From: Chitinolyticbacter albus
GTDB taxonomy: Bacteria; Pseudomonadota; Gammaproteobacteria; Burkholderiales; Chitinibacteraceae
Reading direction: 5' to 3'
DNA: 64,000 nucleotides
NCBI RefSeq assembly: GCF_024437655.1
Contig: NZ_JANBVF010000006.1
Coordinates: forward strand, 186,001-250,000
Part shown: positions 35,920 through 46,996 of the stretch, piece after piece
How the letters are laid out: every line of letters starts with the position of its first letter
Numbering within the stretch: position 1 is the stretch's first letter
Notes under the pieces: model-generated
Told to the model about the DNA's origin: nothing
Database searches by the model: none
What the model saw: only the letters and a program-made list of their open reading frames with translations
Made by a program: the position numbers and the translations under genes

Positions 35920-36693
35920 TTAACTTCTTTGAGGATTGCAAAAGAAGTAGCGGAATGCTGAACGCATATGCCACCACAACGGCCATCCCCAGGAATAGGA
36001 AGAACGCGCGTGCCCATGCATCACCTGGGCACGTGGCTCGATGGCAACCTCGCCCCCTGCCAACTGCAGCCGCCGACAGAGATCATAGTCTTCCAGATAC
36101 AGGAAGTAGCGCTCATCAAAGCCGCCCACGGCCCGCAGCGCGGTGGTCTTCAGCAACATGAAACATCCCGAAATGATGGGTACGACTGCAGGCCGATCGA
36201 ACGCCAGATTGCGCAGCTCATATCTATCGATGCGCCTAGCTAACCAGCGCCTGGGCAGGAAACGTCGACCGAACAGGATCAGCGGCGTGGGCCTATCCTT
36301 GGCGAGGTACTGCCGGCATCCATCAAGGCCGAACACGTCCGGCATCACTGCACTCACCTGGCGGTTTGCGTCGAGATAGCTGATCAAGGCCGGTAGCGGG
36401 TTGTCTTTCCAGGCTATGTCCGGATTGCACAGCAAATGCAGATCCGCTTGCGGATACTCGCCCAGCAAGGCGATCAGGCGGTTGTGCCCGCTGCCAAAGC
36501 CGAGATTGCGCCCTTCTGTGCGATAAACCCAGCCGCGGCGAGCAACCTCGGCATGCAAAACGGTATCGACGCCATTGTCGAATACCATCACTTGCACCAC
36601 TTCAGGTGTGCACTGCAACAGATCGAACAGCGCAGCCAACTCGCTGACGGGGGTCTTGTAAACCACGATTCCGACGGTAACGCGTCGATTCAT
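35920..36693 (-). CDS. GT2 glycosyltransferase, WbbL-like rhamnosyltransferase
   Basis: A 257-residue family 2 enzyme starting MNRRVTVGIVVYKTPVSEL. Motifs: VMVFDNGVD, GRNLGFGSGHNRLI, LLCNPDIAW, ISGCFMLLKTTALRAVGGFDERYFLYLEDYDLCRR. The N-x-G-F-G-x-G-x-N text and the FFMYxED-like block are typical of WbbL, which adds rhamnose to lipid-linked GlcNAc. Its place beside a WecA paralogue and the dTDP-rhamnose genes supports that role. An in-frame ATG at 36699 adds two residues. Confidence 0.87.
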   Translation of the reverse strand: MNRRVTVGIVVYKTPVSELAALFDLLQCTPEVVQVMVFDNGVDTVLHAEVARRGWVYRTEGRNLGFGSGHNRLIALLGEYPQADLHLLCNPDIAWKDNPLPALISYLDANRQVSAVMPDVFGLDGCRQYLAKDRPTPLILFGRRFLPRRWLARRIDRYELRNLAFDRPAVVPIISGCFMLLKTTALRAVGGFDERYFLYLEDYDLCRRLQLAGGEVAIEPRAQVMHGHARSSYSWGWPLWWHMRSAFRYFFCNPQRS

Positions 36694-36713
36694 GCTCAAG
36701 CTTCCATCAATAC

Positions 36714-36739
36714 AAAACAGGCGCGGAAAGCGCGCCTGT
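36714..36739 (-). terminator. Intrinsic terminator after pcm
   Basis: On the minus strand ACAGGCGCG, a five-base loop and CGCGCCTGT form a 9-bp stem (36717-36739) followed by TTTT. It lies just downstream of pcm and separates it from the glycan locus. Confidence 0.85.
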
Positions 36740-36760
36740 TAGTGTGTTTGCCCGGTACGA

Positions 36761-37414
36761 TCAGAACGAAAATGCTGGAGCCGATTTTTCCTGAGCCAAC
36801 CGCGGCAAGTTGTACTCAAACCGCTTCTCGCTGCGCCACGCTCCTTCTTCCACGCGGGTTTCCAGCACTGCGCTCATGATGGGCAGCTCGCCAACCACGG
36901 CGATCAGGCGGCCGCCGATGGCCAGTTGGTCCTTCAACGCTTGCGGCACAGCGCCGAACGAGCCGGTGACGATGATGACATCGTACGGCGCCTTGGCGGT
37001 GTAGCCCTGGCTACCGTCGGCGAGCTCCACACGGGCGTTCTTGATACCGGCTCGCACCAGGTTCTGTTCAGCCTGCGCTTTCAGCGCCGGCTCGATCTCC
37101 ACGCCTTGCACTTCAGCACACAAACCCGCCGCCAACGCCATCAGGTACCCGGTGCCGGCACCGACGACCAGCACGCGGTCGGTCGGCTTGAGCGCCACTT
37201 CCTGCAACAGACGGCCTTCAACCTTGGGGGCGAGCATATAGGCGCCGTTGCCCAGCGGCAGTTCGGTATCGACGAAGGCCAGGTTCTTCTTGTCCGCGGG
37301 AACGAAGTCCTCGCGCTTCACGTCGAGGAAGCGCTGCAGTACCCGCTTGTCGAGCACATCCCACGGGCGGATTTGCTGTTCAACGAGAAGATAGCGCGCG
37401 AGTTCCCAATCCAT
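36761..37414 (-). CDS. pcm: Protein-L-isoaspartate O-methyltransferase
   Basis: Repairs isoaspartyl residues by SAM-dependent methylation. From ATG 37414 (MDWELARYLLVEQQIRPWDV) it has 217 residues with VLVVGAGTGYLMALAA (SAM site), VQGVEIEPAL, DVIIVTGSFGAVPQALKDQL and GGRLIAVVGE. GAGG lies nine bases before the ATG; longer in-frame starts have no ribosome site. The motif IVTG replaces the more common IVTAA of the family. Betaproteobacteria often carry this Pcm-like form, whose activity is less well tested. Confidence 0.85.
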   Translation of the reverse strand: MDWELARYLLVEQQIRPWDVLDKRVLQRFLDVKREDFVPADKKNLAFVDTELPLGNGAYMLAPKVEGRLLQEVALKPTDRVLVVGAGTGYLMALAAGLCAEVQGVEIEPALKAQAEQNLVRAGIKNARVELADGSQGYTAKAPYDVIIVTGSFGAVPQALKDQLAIGGRLIAVVGELPIMSAVLETRVEEGAWRSEKRFEYNLPRLAQEKSAPAFSF

Positions 37415-37512
37415 TTTGCTTAACCTCAAGGCGAGCCGAAGCCGGCGTGATGCGTCGATGAAATAACTTGCGATTATCCCACAGCTTCTATACGGTGACA
37501 GCACTGTGTTTT

Positions 37513-39595
<2,083 letters not shown>

Positions 39596-39664
39596 TCGGC
39601 GCCAGCCGCGGTTAGCGCGGCTAAGGAAGGCAGTCGCCGACGCAGCCGCCTTCCTCCGCTACAA

Positions 39665-39692
39665 GAAAAAAACACCGGCACGAGGCCGGTGT
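39665..39692 (-). terminator. Intrinsic terminator after the GH16 gene
   Basis: On the minus strand ACACCGGC, a five-base loop and GCCGGTGT (39672-39692) are followed by a run of seven T's and CTT. It lies about 55 bases past the stop of the double-GH16 gene and also faces thiC. Confidence 0.88.
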
Positions 39693-39745
39693 GCAAGTTA
39701 GCGGAGATGGAGACATTGCCTTTGGCCCCCGCCAGGGCCAAAAAT

Positions 39746-41875
39746 TCAGCGCTTCTGGTAGACGCGCACGTAATCGATCTCGAACTGCCGCGGGAAAATG
39801 CTGTCATCTACCGCGCCAGCCATGTCGCCGCCGACGGCAAGATTGAGCAGCAGGTATTGCGGCTTGTCGAAGGGCCAGGCGGCGCTGCCGGTTCTGGGGT
39901 TCTTGAAGCTGAAGTAGGGCTTGTCGTCGACGGCGATCACGATCTCGTCGGCGGTCCAGTGCAGCTGGTAGTTGTGGAACGCGCTGCAGGCATCGGCCAC
40001 CGTGGTGCTGGCGCCGTTGCCCCAGGTTCCGGCTGTTGCGGTGGTGTGCAGCGTGCCGGAGATCTCGGTCGGGTTCTTGCCGACGTGCTCCATGATGTCA
40101 ATCTCGCCCCCTGCCGGCCACTGGGCGTTGGAGCCCAGCATCCAGATCGCCGGCCAGGTGCCCTTGCCGCACGGCATCTTGGCGCGGATCTCGAAGTAGC
40201 CGTAGGTCCAGGTGGACTTGCCCTCGGTGATCAGCCGCGCCGAACTGTAGTTCTGGCCGCCATAATCGGCAGCGGAAGTCAGCCGCTCCTTGCGCGCGGT
40301 GATGATCAGCTTGCCGTTCTCGATCCTTGAGTTTTCCTTGCGCGCCACGGCGTAGTACTGCAGCTCGTTGTTGTACCAGCCGCTGGCATTGGCTTCGGTG
40401 TCGTAGACCCACAGACGGCTGTCCGGGAGGCCGTCAACGGCAAATTCGTCGTACCAGACGAGGCTATAGCCGGCAGGCACCTTGCCACCGGTCGATGGCT
40501 GCGGCGTGACGGCCGGAGTCGGCACGCTCGTCGGCACCATGGTCGGCAAAGGGGTCGGGCGCGGAGTGGGGATCGGCGTCGCCTGGGGCGTAGGCCGCGG
40601 CGTCGGCTGCAAAGTGGGGATGGCCGTGGGGATGGCTGTCGGTACCGGGGTCGTGCCCGGGCGCACCACCCGGTACGACGAAGCCCGGTCGTTGAACCCG
40701 CGATTCACCAGATTGGGCTCGCTCGCGCCCAGCGCCAGCACCCGTCCGCCTTGATTGATATGTTCGTACAGCTGCACCTGGTAGCCGGCTGCCAGCTTCA
40801 GCGACGAGATCTGATCGTTCCACTTCGCCAGCTCGACGTTGGCGCTCGCTTCGCCGGTGCAGAACGATTTTCCGGCGTAGTTGACGTGCTCGTAGAAGCA
40901 GACCGCTGAAGTCAACGCCGGCTCTACGGGCGTGGGGCGCGGCGTCGGCGTGGCCGTGGGTCGTGGCGTGATCGTTGGTCGTGGCGTCGGCGCCCTGGTC
41001 GGGACAGCCGTGGGCACCATTGTGGGCTTGGGCGTGGGCAAGGAGGTTGGTCTGGGCGTTGGCAGCGGAGTCGGAGTCGGCCCGCTACCGTAGGGCTGGT
41101 AGCTGAAGCCCGTGAGCACCACTTCCGCTTCCTGGCCGTTGGCCGGCGCCTTGCCTTCGAACTGCCAGAAATTGATCAGGAACTGCTGCGCTTGCTGCGA
41201 TACGCAGCGGCTGGCGTCATTGTTCGGGCAGCTGTTGCGTCGCAACCAATTGGCCGGATCCTCGGCCTTCGGAAAATCCCAGCGCGCGAATTCGCCAGCG
41301 TTTTCGCCGAGCGCAACATGGCCGCTCAGCGATTGATAGCTGATGCCACCTGGCAGCCAGGTGAAGCGGTGCGTGCTCTGTTCCGATTTGAGCACATCGT
41401 TGAAGCCGCCCCAGCTCGATGGCAGACCGGCCTGGTTGGGATAAACGGTGTAGTTGCCCCAGGGGTAGCTGGCATTGCCCCAGCGCGCGAATTCGATATC
41501 GATCTCGTGCGTTGCATCGGCTCCGACGTCGCTGCTGGGATAGGTGAAGAAGCCGAACACCGTGTTGCGATCGAGCAGATCTGGCCGGCCCAGCATCTGG
41601 AATTGATAACTGCCGAAATGAACGCGACTGGGGTTGGCCAGCTGCACCTCGGCCGAGCTCCAGCGTCCGTTGCGGTTGGCGATCTTCAGGTGCAGATAGC
41701 CGTTAGCGTCGACCCAGGCGTTGTTCTCGTCCCAGTTGTTGGGACCGGGGCCACCGCCACCAGCGCGTACGTTCCAGTCGTAGCCCGCCCAGCGCAAGGT
41801 TTTGGCCTCGGCGCCGACCAGCAACAGCGCCAGCGGGATGGCCGCCCATAGCGCGTAGTGTCTTGTTCGCTGCAT
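39746..41875 (-). CDS. Secreted double GH16 glucanase with beta-gamma crystallin domain
   Basis: A 709-residue exported protein (signal peptide to about residue 24, ending GAEA). Domain 1 (~25-262) is GH16-like with the catalytic strand HEIDIEF (123-129), the form without a bulge residue. A Pro/Thr linker (265-320) leads to a beta-gamma crystallin domain (323-405) with WNDQISS and FNDRASS calcium motifs. A second linker (408-465) leads to a second GH16 domain (466-709) with GGEIDIMEHVG (589-599), the bulged form found in laminarinases. Both acid pairs look intact. ATG 41875 is chosen because it opens the signal peptide; the frame is open further upstream. The gene lies 95 bases after the BSP-CAP gene and may be co-transcribed with it. 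Likely acts on beta-1,3-glucans; domain 1 substrate is open. Confidence 0.88.
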   Translation of the reverse strand: MQRTRHYALWAAIPLALLLVGAEAKTLRWAGYDWNVRAGGGGPGPNNWDENNAWVDANGYLHLKIANRNGRWSSAEVQLANPSRVHFGSYQFQMLGRPDLLDRNTVFGFFTYPSSDVGADATHEIDIEFARWGNASYPWGNYTVYPNQAGLPSSWGGFNDVLKSEQSTHRFTWLPGGISYQSLSGHVALGENAGEFARWDFPKAEDPANWLRRNSCPNNDASRCVSQQAQQFLINFWQFEGKAPANGQEAEVVLTGFSYQPYGSGPTPTPLPTPRPTSLPTPKPTMVPTAVPTRAPTPRPTITPRPTATPTPRPTPVEPALTSAVCFYEHVNYAGKSFCTGEASANVELAKWNDQISSLKLAAGYQVQLYEHINQGGRVLALGASEPNLVNRGFNDRASSYRVVRPGTTPVPTAIPTAIPTLQPTPRPTPQATPIPTPRPTPLPTMVPTSVPTPAVTPQPSTGGKVPAGYSLVWYDEFAVDGLPDSRLWVYDTEANASGWYNNELQYYAVARKENSRIENGKLIITARKERLTSAADYGGQNYSSARLITEGKSTWTYGYFEIRAKMPCGKGTWPAIWMLGSNAQWPAGGEIDIMEHVGKNPTEISGTLHTTATAGTWGNGASTTVADACSAFHNYQLHWTADEIVIAVDDKPYFSFKNPRTGSAAWPFDKPQYLLLNLAVGGDMAGAVDDSIFPRQFEIDYVRVYQKR

Positions 41876-41970
41876 GTGTTGACTCACTCTCGTTGCGACC
41901 AGTCTTGCTGGCGTGATGCTCCCCGCCTGCCGGGTAGGCAGGCACGGGAAGGCAGGGCTAGGCGTGGGAT

Positions 41971-43983
41971 TCAGTACGGGTTCTGGCCGACGTAGTTGCC
42001 GCCAGGGAAGTAGCTGCATACCCACACTTCCTTGGTGTTGCCGCCGCAACGGGCGCGGCCGCAACCGAGCTGGGTCGAGTTCTTCCATACCACCTGGGTG
42101 TAGTGGCCGCATACCTTGCCGGCGGCGCAGCTCTTGGTGGCGAAGCTGTAGTTGGGCTTCTCACCCGCCCAGGAATCGACCACCTGGGCCGGGCTCCAGC
42201 GATAGTCCGGAGTGGGGTTGGAGCCCCAGCCGCCGAACAGGTTTTCGCCCATCCACTGGCCCTGGAAGCTGTGGCCGCTGTGCTTGAGATCGCAGTTGTT
42301 GGTGGCGGCGAGCTCGTCGGCCCAGCCCTGGGCGCTGGCGGCAAGCGCGTCGTCCCAGCGCATCGGGGGCAGGCCGGCGTTTTCCCCGGCACGCACCGTG
42401 TTGTGCGCGGCCAAGAGGCCCTGCGCCGCCGGGGTATTGGCGGTCAGTACGCCACCGGGCAGCGGGGTAGGCGTCGGCGTGACGCCACCGCTGGCCGTCT
42501 TGGCAACGCGGAACGACGACATCGCATCATTGAAGCCGCGCCCGACCAGGTTGGGCTCGTTGGCAGTTAGCGCCAGCCGGGTGCCGGTGTAGCTGGTGCC
42601 GTCGAACAGTTCGACCTGGTAACCGGCCTGCACCTTCACCGACGAGGCGCCGTTGTCCCAGCCACCACTCAGCACCTCGGTCGCGCCTTCGTTGCTGCAA
42701 AACACCTTGCCCTCGTAGTTGATGTGCTCGTAGAAGCACACCGCGCCGGTGGTCGGCAGAGCCGGGTTCAGCGCCTGCTGGTATTCGGCCCACAGCGTCT
42801 CGACCGACTTGCCGGTGTCGCTTGCAAAGAAGGCGGAAGTCCACTGCTTGCGATCACGCGAGCTCAGCGCCTGGTTCAGCCGGTAGACGAAGCCGGGATA
42901 GCGCTGGTCCAGCCAGTCAAGGAAGAAGGCGGTGGTGTCGTAGGCATCCTTCCAGCTACCGCCGGGGCGGCGATTGGCCAGCGTCTTGTAGCCGTTGCGA
43001 TAGCGGACGAAATCGGCGATGCCCTCGATGATGGCGCCGCGGCCTTCGGCATCGGCGGCATCGCCATCGTTGTTCTGGTAGATGTGGGTGACTTCGTGGG
43101 CGAACACGCCCAGCGTCTCCTTCAGCGGATCCGGATGGCCGGCGATATAGCTGCTCGACAGCGTGATCTCGTTGCCGCCAGCGTAGGCGACGCCATCCAT
43201 GGCCTTGATCACCACGCGCAGCGTGGCCGGCTGGTTCTCCACCTCGGTGGGCGACTTGAACAGCACCGAGCAATCGTTGCGCGCCAGCTGGGCGATGGCC
43301 AGACGCAACTGGTCGAGCGTGGCCTTGCTGGTGAAGGCGGCAAAGCCCACCGGATCCTGCAGATCGATCACCACGGTCGGATTGCACGCCGGGTCGAACT
43401 GGGCGCTGTTCGGCAAGGCGGCAACGAGGCCACCCGGTACCGGCGTCGGCACGGCAGTGGGGCGCGGTGTCGGTGTGGGAAGCGGTGTGGGTCGCGGCGT
43501 CGGGGTCGGGGCGAGCGTCGGCACCGGTGTTGGGCGCGGCGTCGGCGTGGCCGTCGGCAACGGGGTCGGCCGGGGTGTCGGCGCCAGCGTGGGAGTCGGC
43601 CGAGGCGTGGGGGCGACGGTCGGGCGCGGCGTGGGGCCCGCGACGCGTACCACGCGGTACGACGACGCCGTGTCGTTGAAGCGGCGGTTGACGAAGTTGG
43701 TCTCGCTCGCGCTCAGCGCCAGCGTGCGGCCCGCCTGGTTGATGTGCTCGAAAACCTGTAGCTGGTAGCCAGGCTCCAGCTTCACCGACGAGATGCGGTC
43801 ATTCCAGCTGCGCAGGTCGACGTTGGCCGCGCCCTCGCCCACGCAGAAGCTCGCGCCGGCGTAATTGATATGCTCATAGAAGCAGGCGGGCGACGCGCCG
43901 AGCGCGATGGCGGACAGACCCAGGCTCGCCAACGCGAAGGCCAAGCGCGAGCGACGCGCCAGCCGGTGCACGGGATGGTTCAT
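41971..43983 (-). CDS. Secreted BSP metalloprotease / CAP protein with two beta-gamma crystallin domains
   Basis: A 670-residue exported protein with AGGAG before the ATG and a signal peptide (cleavage near residue 30). Beta-gamma crystallin domain 1 spans ~32-113 ([24 protein letters not shown]). A long Pro/Thr linker (117-183) follows. Residues ~196-405 match the plant/bacterial basic secretory protease family: [10 protein letters not shown] with the zinc motif HEVTH (296-300) and [15 protein letters not shown]. Crystallin domain 2 is ~414-495. A short linker leads to a CAP/SCP domain (~520-664) with [33 protein letters not shown] and [13 protein letters not shown]. All catalytic-type residues seen are intact. 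Substrate unknown. Confidence 0.88.
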   Translation of the reverse strand: MNHPVHRLARRSRLAFALASLGLSAIALGASPACFYEHINYAGASFCVGEGAANVDLRSWNDRISSVKLEPGYQLQVFEHINQAGRTLALSASETNFVNRRFNDTASSYRVVRVAGPTPRPTVAPTPRPTPTLAPTPRPTPLPTATPTPRPTPVPTLAPTPTPRPTPLPTPTPRPTAVPTPVPGGLVAALPNSAQFDPACNPTVVIDLQDPVGFAAFTSKATLDQLRLAIAQLARNDCSVLFKSPTEVENQPATLRVVIKAMDGVAYAGGNEITLSSSYIAGHPDPLKETLGVFAHEVTHIYQNNDGDAADAEGRGAIIEGIADFVRYRNGYKTLANRRPGGSWKDAYDTTAFFLDWLDQRYPGFVYRLNQALSSRDRKQWTSAFFASDTGKSVETLWAEYQQALNPALPTTGAVCFYEHINYEGKVFCSNEGATEVLSGGWDNGASSVKVQAGYQVELFDGTSYTGTRLALTANEPNLVGRGFNDAMSSFRVAKTASGGVTPTPTPLPGGVLTANTPAAQGLLAAHNTVRAGENAGLPPMRWDDALAASAQGWADELAATNNCDLKHSGHSFQGQWMGENLFGGWGSNPTPDYRWSPAQVVDSWAGEKPNYSFATKSCAAGKVCGHYTQVVWKNSTQLGCGRARCGGNTKEVWVCSYFPGGNYVGQNPY
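43430..43640 (-). repeat. Low-complexity Pro/Thr/Arg linker coding repeat
   Basis: Degenerate tandem copies of a unit encoding [12 protein letters not shown] inside the BSP-CAP gene. Similar linker repeats lie at about 40490-40660 and 40920-41090 in the GH16 gene and 57240-57680 in the chitinase gene. They encode flexible spacers between secreted domains and are likely hot spots for slippage or domain exchange. Confidence 0.8.
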
Positions 43984-44285
43984 GCGTATTTCTCCTCAAG
44001 ACTGCATGCAGTGAATGACTGCACTCGTGTCTCGACTCCAAGCATCCCGTAAGCGAGCGGGCCGGGTCATGATTTGACCTCTGGGGCGCAGCTTGCAATT
44101 GCCGGCCCGTGCGCGCAACGCGCCGACGACGGCCAGACGCTTTCACGGCGTGAACGGCAAGCCTGCTGTAGCATCCCGCCGCGCATCACCGCCCAAAGGC
44201 AGGCAGACGCTGCCGGGCCTGCCGTGCGGGCTTGCCAAAGCCGGGCATGCATCGCACCATCAAACGATTGTGCGAGCGATGCCAG
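43984..44285. other. Divergent intergenic region, BSP-CAP / fdhF-like
   Basis: About 300 bases with no gene. It must hold the promoter of the secreted hydrolase pair and that of the oxidoreductase, but I see no consensus promoter. The AGGAG ribosome site of the BSP-CAP gene lies at its left edge. Confidence 0.5.
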
Positions 44286-46520
44286 ATGAGTAAACCAACC
44301 TCTCCCCCCGCCGGCGGCTGGGGCGCGCTGAAGACCACGCTGCAGCGGATCGAGCCGGGCAACGCCCGGATCACGTTGAAAGCGCTGATCCGTGCCAACC
44401 AGCCCGAAGGCTTCGATTGCCCCGGCTGTGCCTGGCCGGATAAACCCAGCGCCGCCATCCAGTTCTGCGAGAACGGCGCCAAGGCGATCACGCACGAGAT
44501 CACCGCGAATCGCGTGACCCGCGAGTTCTTCGCCACGCACACGGTAAGCGAACTCAATACCTGGGACGATTACGCGCTGGAACAGCAGGGTCGGCTGACA
44601 GAGCCGATGCGCTTTGACGCAGCAAGTGATCGCTATCTGCCTATCTCCTGGGACGACGCCTTCGCGCTGATCGCACGGCACCTCAATGCCATCACCCCCG
44701 ACGAGGCGCTGTTCTATACCTCCGGGCGCACCGGCAACGAAACAGCCTTCCTTTACCAGCTGTTCGTGCGCGCCTACGGCACCAACAACCTGCCCGACTG
44801 CTCGAACATGTGCCACGAGCCGAGCGGCCGGGCGCTGACCGCCAGCATCGGCACCGGCAAGGGCACGGTGACACTGGCCGATTTCGAGGCTGCCGAGGCG
44901 ATCTTCATCTTCGGCCAGAACCCCGGCACCAATCACCCGCGCATGCTGGGCGAATTGCGTGAGGCGGCAAGGCGCGGCTGTCGCATCGTCGTGTTCAACC
45001 CTCTGCGCGAGCGCGGGCTGATCTCGTTCCAGGATCCCAAGAGCCCCGCCGAGATGCTGGCGGGTGGCGCCACCGCCATCGCCACCCGCTATTTCCAGCC
45101 ACGCATCGGCGGCGACCTCGCCATTGCCAAGGCGCTGATCAAGCACGTGCTGGAAACCGGCAGCGACGATGCCGAGTTCATCGCCCGCCACACCGACGGC
45201 TTTGCCGAGCTCGCCGCCGACATCACCGCCACCGGCTGGGATGAGCTCGCCGAACACAGCGGCCTGAGCGTCGCCGAATTGCAGGAGGCCGGCGCGCTCT
45301 ACGCCGCCAGCCACGCCACGATGTTTACCTGGGGCATGGGCATCACCCAGCACGCCGATTCGGTCGCCACCATCCAGATGCTGTGCAACGCGCTCCTGGT
45401 ACGCGGCAACATCGGCAAGCCCGGGGCAGGAGCCTGTCCGGTGCGCGGGCATTCCAATGTGCAGGGCGATCGCACCATGGGCATCAACGAACGCCCGAGC
45501 GCGGCCTTTCTCGCGAAGTTGGGTGAGGCCTGCGGTTTCACGCCGCCGCAGGCGCACGGCCACAGCGTGGTCGAAGCCATCACCGCGATGGCACGGGATC
45601 GCGCCAAGGTTTTCATTGCACTGGGCGGCAACTTCGCCGCCGCCACGCCGGACACGGTGGCGACGCAAACGGCTCTGCGCCGCCAGGCGCTCACCGTGCA
45701 GATCTCGACCAAGCTCAATCGCTCGCACCTGATCGTGGGGCAGGACGCGCTGATCCTGCCTTGCCTTGGCCGCACCGAGATCGATCTGCAGGACGGCGTG
45801 CCGCAGCAGATCACCGTCGAGGATTCGATGAGCATGGTGCACCTGACGCGCGGGGTGAAACCGCCCGCGTCCGAGCAAATGCTGGCCGAGCCGGTGATCG
45901 TCGCGCGCATGGCCGCGGCGACGCTAGTCGAGCGTAGCCCCGTCGATTTCATCGCATTGACCCGCGACTACGACCGCATCCGCGATCTGATCGCCGCCGT
46001 GGTGCCGGGCTTCACCGATTTCAACCAGCGCGTACGTGAGCCCGGCGGCTTTTATCTAGGCAACAGCGCGCGTGAACTCGACTGGCGCACGCAAAGCGGC
46101 AAGGCCCGCTTCGTGGTGCATCCGCTCAGCGCCCCGCTGCTGACCCGACTCGCCGCGCTGACCGACGAGCCGCTCTACACGCTGATGACGGTGCGCAGCC
46201 ACGACCAGTACAACACCACCGTTTACGATCTAAATGACCGCTATCGCGACATCAAGGGCGAGCGCCGCGTGGTGTTCATCCACCCGGACGACCTCGCCAC
46301 GCGCGGCTGGCAGGCCGGGCAGCGGATCGATCTCGTGTCGGTGTGGTTCGACGGCGAGCGCAGTGTCAGCGATTTCCGCCTGCAGCCCTACGACATCCCG
46401 CCCGGCAGCCTTGCCGCCTACTTCCCCGAGACCAACCCACTGGTGCCACTGGCGCACCACGCCATCGATGCGCAGACGCCGGCGAGCAAGGCGATTCCGG
46501 TTTATCTGGTGGCGCGTTGA
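44286..46520 (+). CDS. FdhF/YdeP-family molybdopterin oxidoreductase
   Basis: A 744-residue formate-dehydrogenase-alpha-like protein of the YdeP type. It has the N-terminal QPEGFDCPGCAWPDK segment, SWDDAFALIARHL, ALFYTSGRTGNETAFLYQLF, CSNMCHEPSG, FGQNPGTNHPRM, GHSNVQGDRTMGI and the C-terminal molybdopterin-dinucleotide domain (TLMTVRSHDQYNTTVYDLNDRYRDI, in part). YdeP of E. coli is linked to acid resistance; the substrate of the family is not established. ATG 44286 (MSKPTSPPAGG) is preferred to an upstream ATG at 44232. The stop overlaps the next frame. Confidence 0.88.
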   Translation: MSKPTSPPAGGWGALKTTLQRIEPGNARITLKALIRANQPEGFDCPGCAWPDKPSAAIQFCENGAKAITHEITANRVTREFFATHTVSELNTWDDYALEQQGRLTEPMRFDAASDRYLPISWDDAFALIARHLNAITPDEALFYTSGRTGNETAFLYQLFVRAYGTNNLPDCSNMCHEPSGRALTASIGTGKGTVTLADFEAAEAIFIFGQNPGTNHPRMLGELREAARRGCRIVVFNPLRERGLISFQDPKSPAEMLAGGATAIATRYFQPRIGGDLAIAKALIKHVLETGSDDAEFIARHTDGFAELAADITATGWDELAEHSGLSVAELQEAGALYAASHATMFTWGMGITQHADSVATIQMLCNALLVRGNIGKPGAGACPVRGHSNVQGDRTMGINERPSAAFLAKLGEACGFTPPQAHGHSVVEAITAMARDRAKVFIALGGNFAAATPDTVATQTALRRQALTVQISTKLNRSHLIVGQDALILPCLGRTEIDLQDGVPQQITVEDSMSMVHLTRGVKPPASEQMLAEPVIVARMAAATLVERSPVDFIALTRDYDRIRDLIAAVVPGFTDFNQRVREPGGFYLGNSARELDWRTQSGKARFVVHPLSAPLLTRLAALTDEPLYTLMTVRSHDQYNTTVYDLNDRYRDIKGERRVVFIHPDDLATRGWQAGQRIDLVSVWFDGERSVSDFRLQPYDIPPGSLAAYFPETNPLVPLAHHAIDAQTPASKAIPVYLVAR

Positions 46521-46996
46521 GCCTGCGTACGTACCTGCCGACGTGGATAGGCTGTGTCCTCGTCACTTCCATAGGCAGCCAACGCAACTTCGGCTTTTTC
46601 GTCTTCCTGCTCGGGCTGCTTCTGCTGCTGGCGATGCCGGTCGCGCTCTGGCGCCTGTGCTTGCGGCCCGCACTGCGCAAATCCACGCTGATTGGCGCTG
46701 CAATGTGGCTCACCAGCCTGGCTGCGATCAGCGGCGCGCAGTGGTATCACCAGAAAGTCGCCCGCCAGCAAGCGGACGAGGTGGTGCAGTTCGTTACGCG
46801 CTACCGGCAGCAGCATGGCCAGTATCCCGATCCGGAGCAGGGCTTGGCCCCGTTGCGCGTCGCCAGGGAACGAGGCGTGCGCTATTGGCTAAAAAACGAC
46901 GGGCAACCCTTGCTGTTTTACCACTCGACACTCACCGGCTTTGACAAGTATCACTACGACTTCACGACGCAACGCTGGGTTTTTCTGCCTGACTAG
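46517..46996 (+). CDS. Small membrane protein of unknown function
   Basis: A frame of about 159 residues that begins at TTG 46517, overlapping the preceding stop (TTGA). It has two hydrophobic helices (FGFFVFLLGLLLLLAMPVAL and STLIGAAMWLTSLAAISGA) and then a soluble tail QQADEVVQFVTRYRQQHGQYPDPEQGLAPL. The YP-x-PEQGL wording recalls the region after the helix in type II pseudopilins, and KYHYDFTTQRWVF ends it. No known family is recognised. Translation coupling with the oxidoreductase is suggested by the overlap. The start codon is not certain. Confidence 0.55.
   Translation: MSLRTYLPTWIGCVLVTSIGSQRNFGFFVFLLGLLLLLAMPVALWRLCLRPALRKSTLIGAAMWLTSLAAISGAQWYHQKVARQQADEVVQFVTRYRQQHGQYPDPEQGLAPLRVARERGVRYWLKNDGQPLLFYHSTLTGFDKYHYDFTTQRWVFLPD

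Noticed and set aside
39625-39655. Hairpin GGAAGGC / GCCTTCC after thiC as a terminator.
   Set aside because: No T run follows on the plus strand. The minus-strand terminator at 39665-39692 is the convincing one in this gap.
43430-43640. Repeated short units considered as a CRISPR array or tandem DNA repeat.
   Set aside because: The units are in frame, degenerate and encode a Pro/Thr/Arg linker inside a continuous protein; there are no unique spacers.
44067-45878. Long open minus-strand frame (about 600 codons) opposite the FdhF-like gene.
   Set aside because: The plus frame has clear molybdopterin-oxidoreductase motifs over its whole length; the antisense translation resembles no protein.
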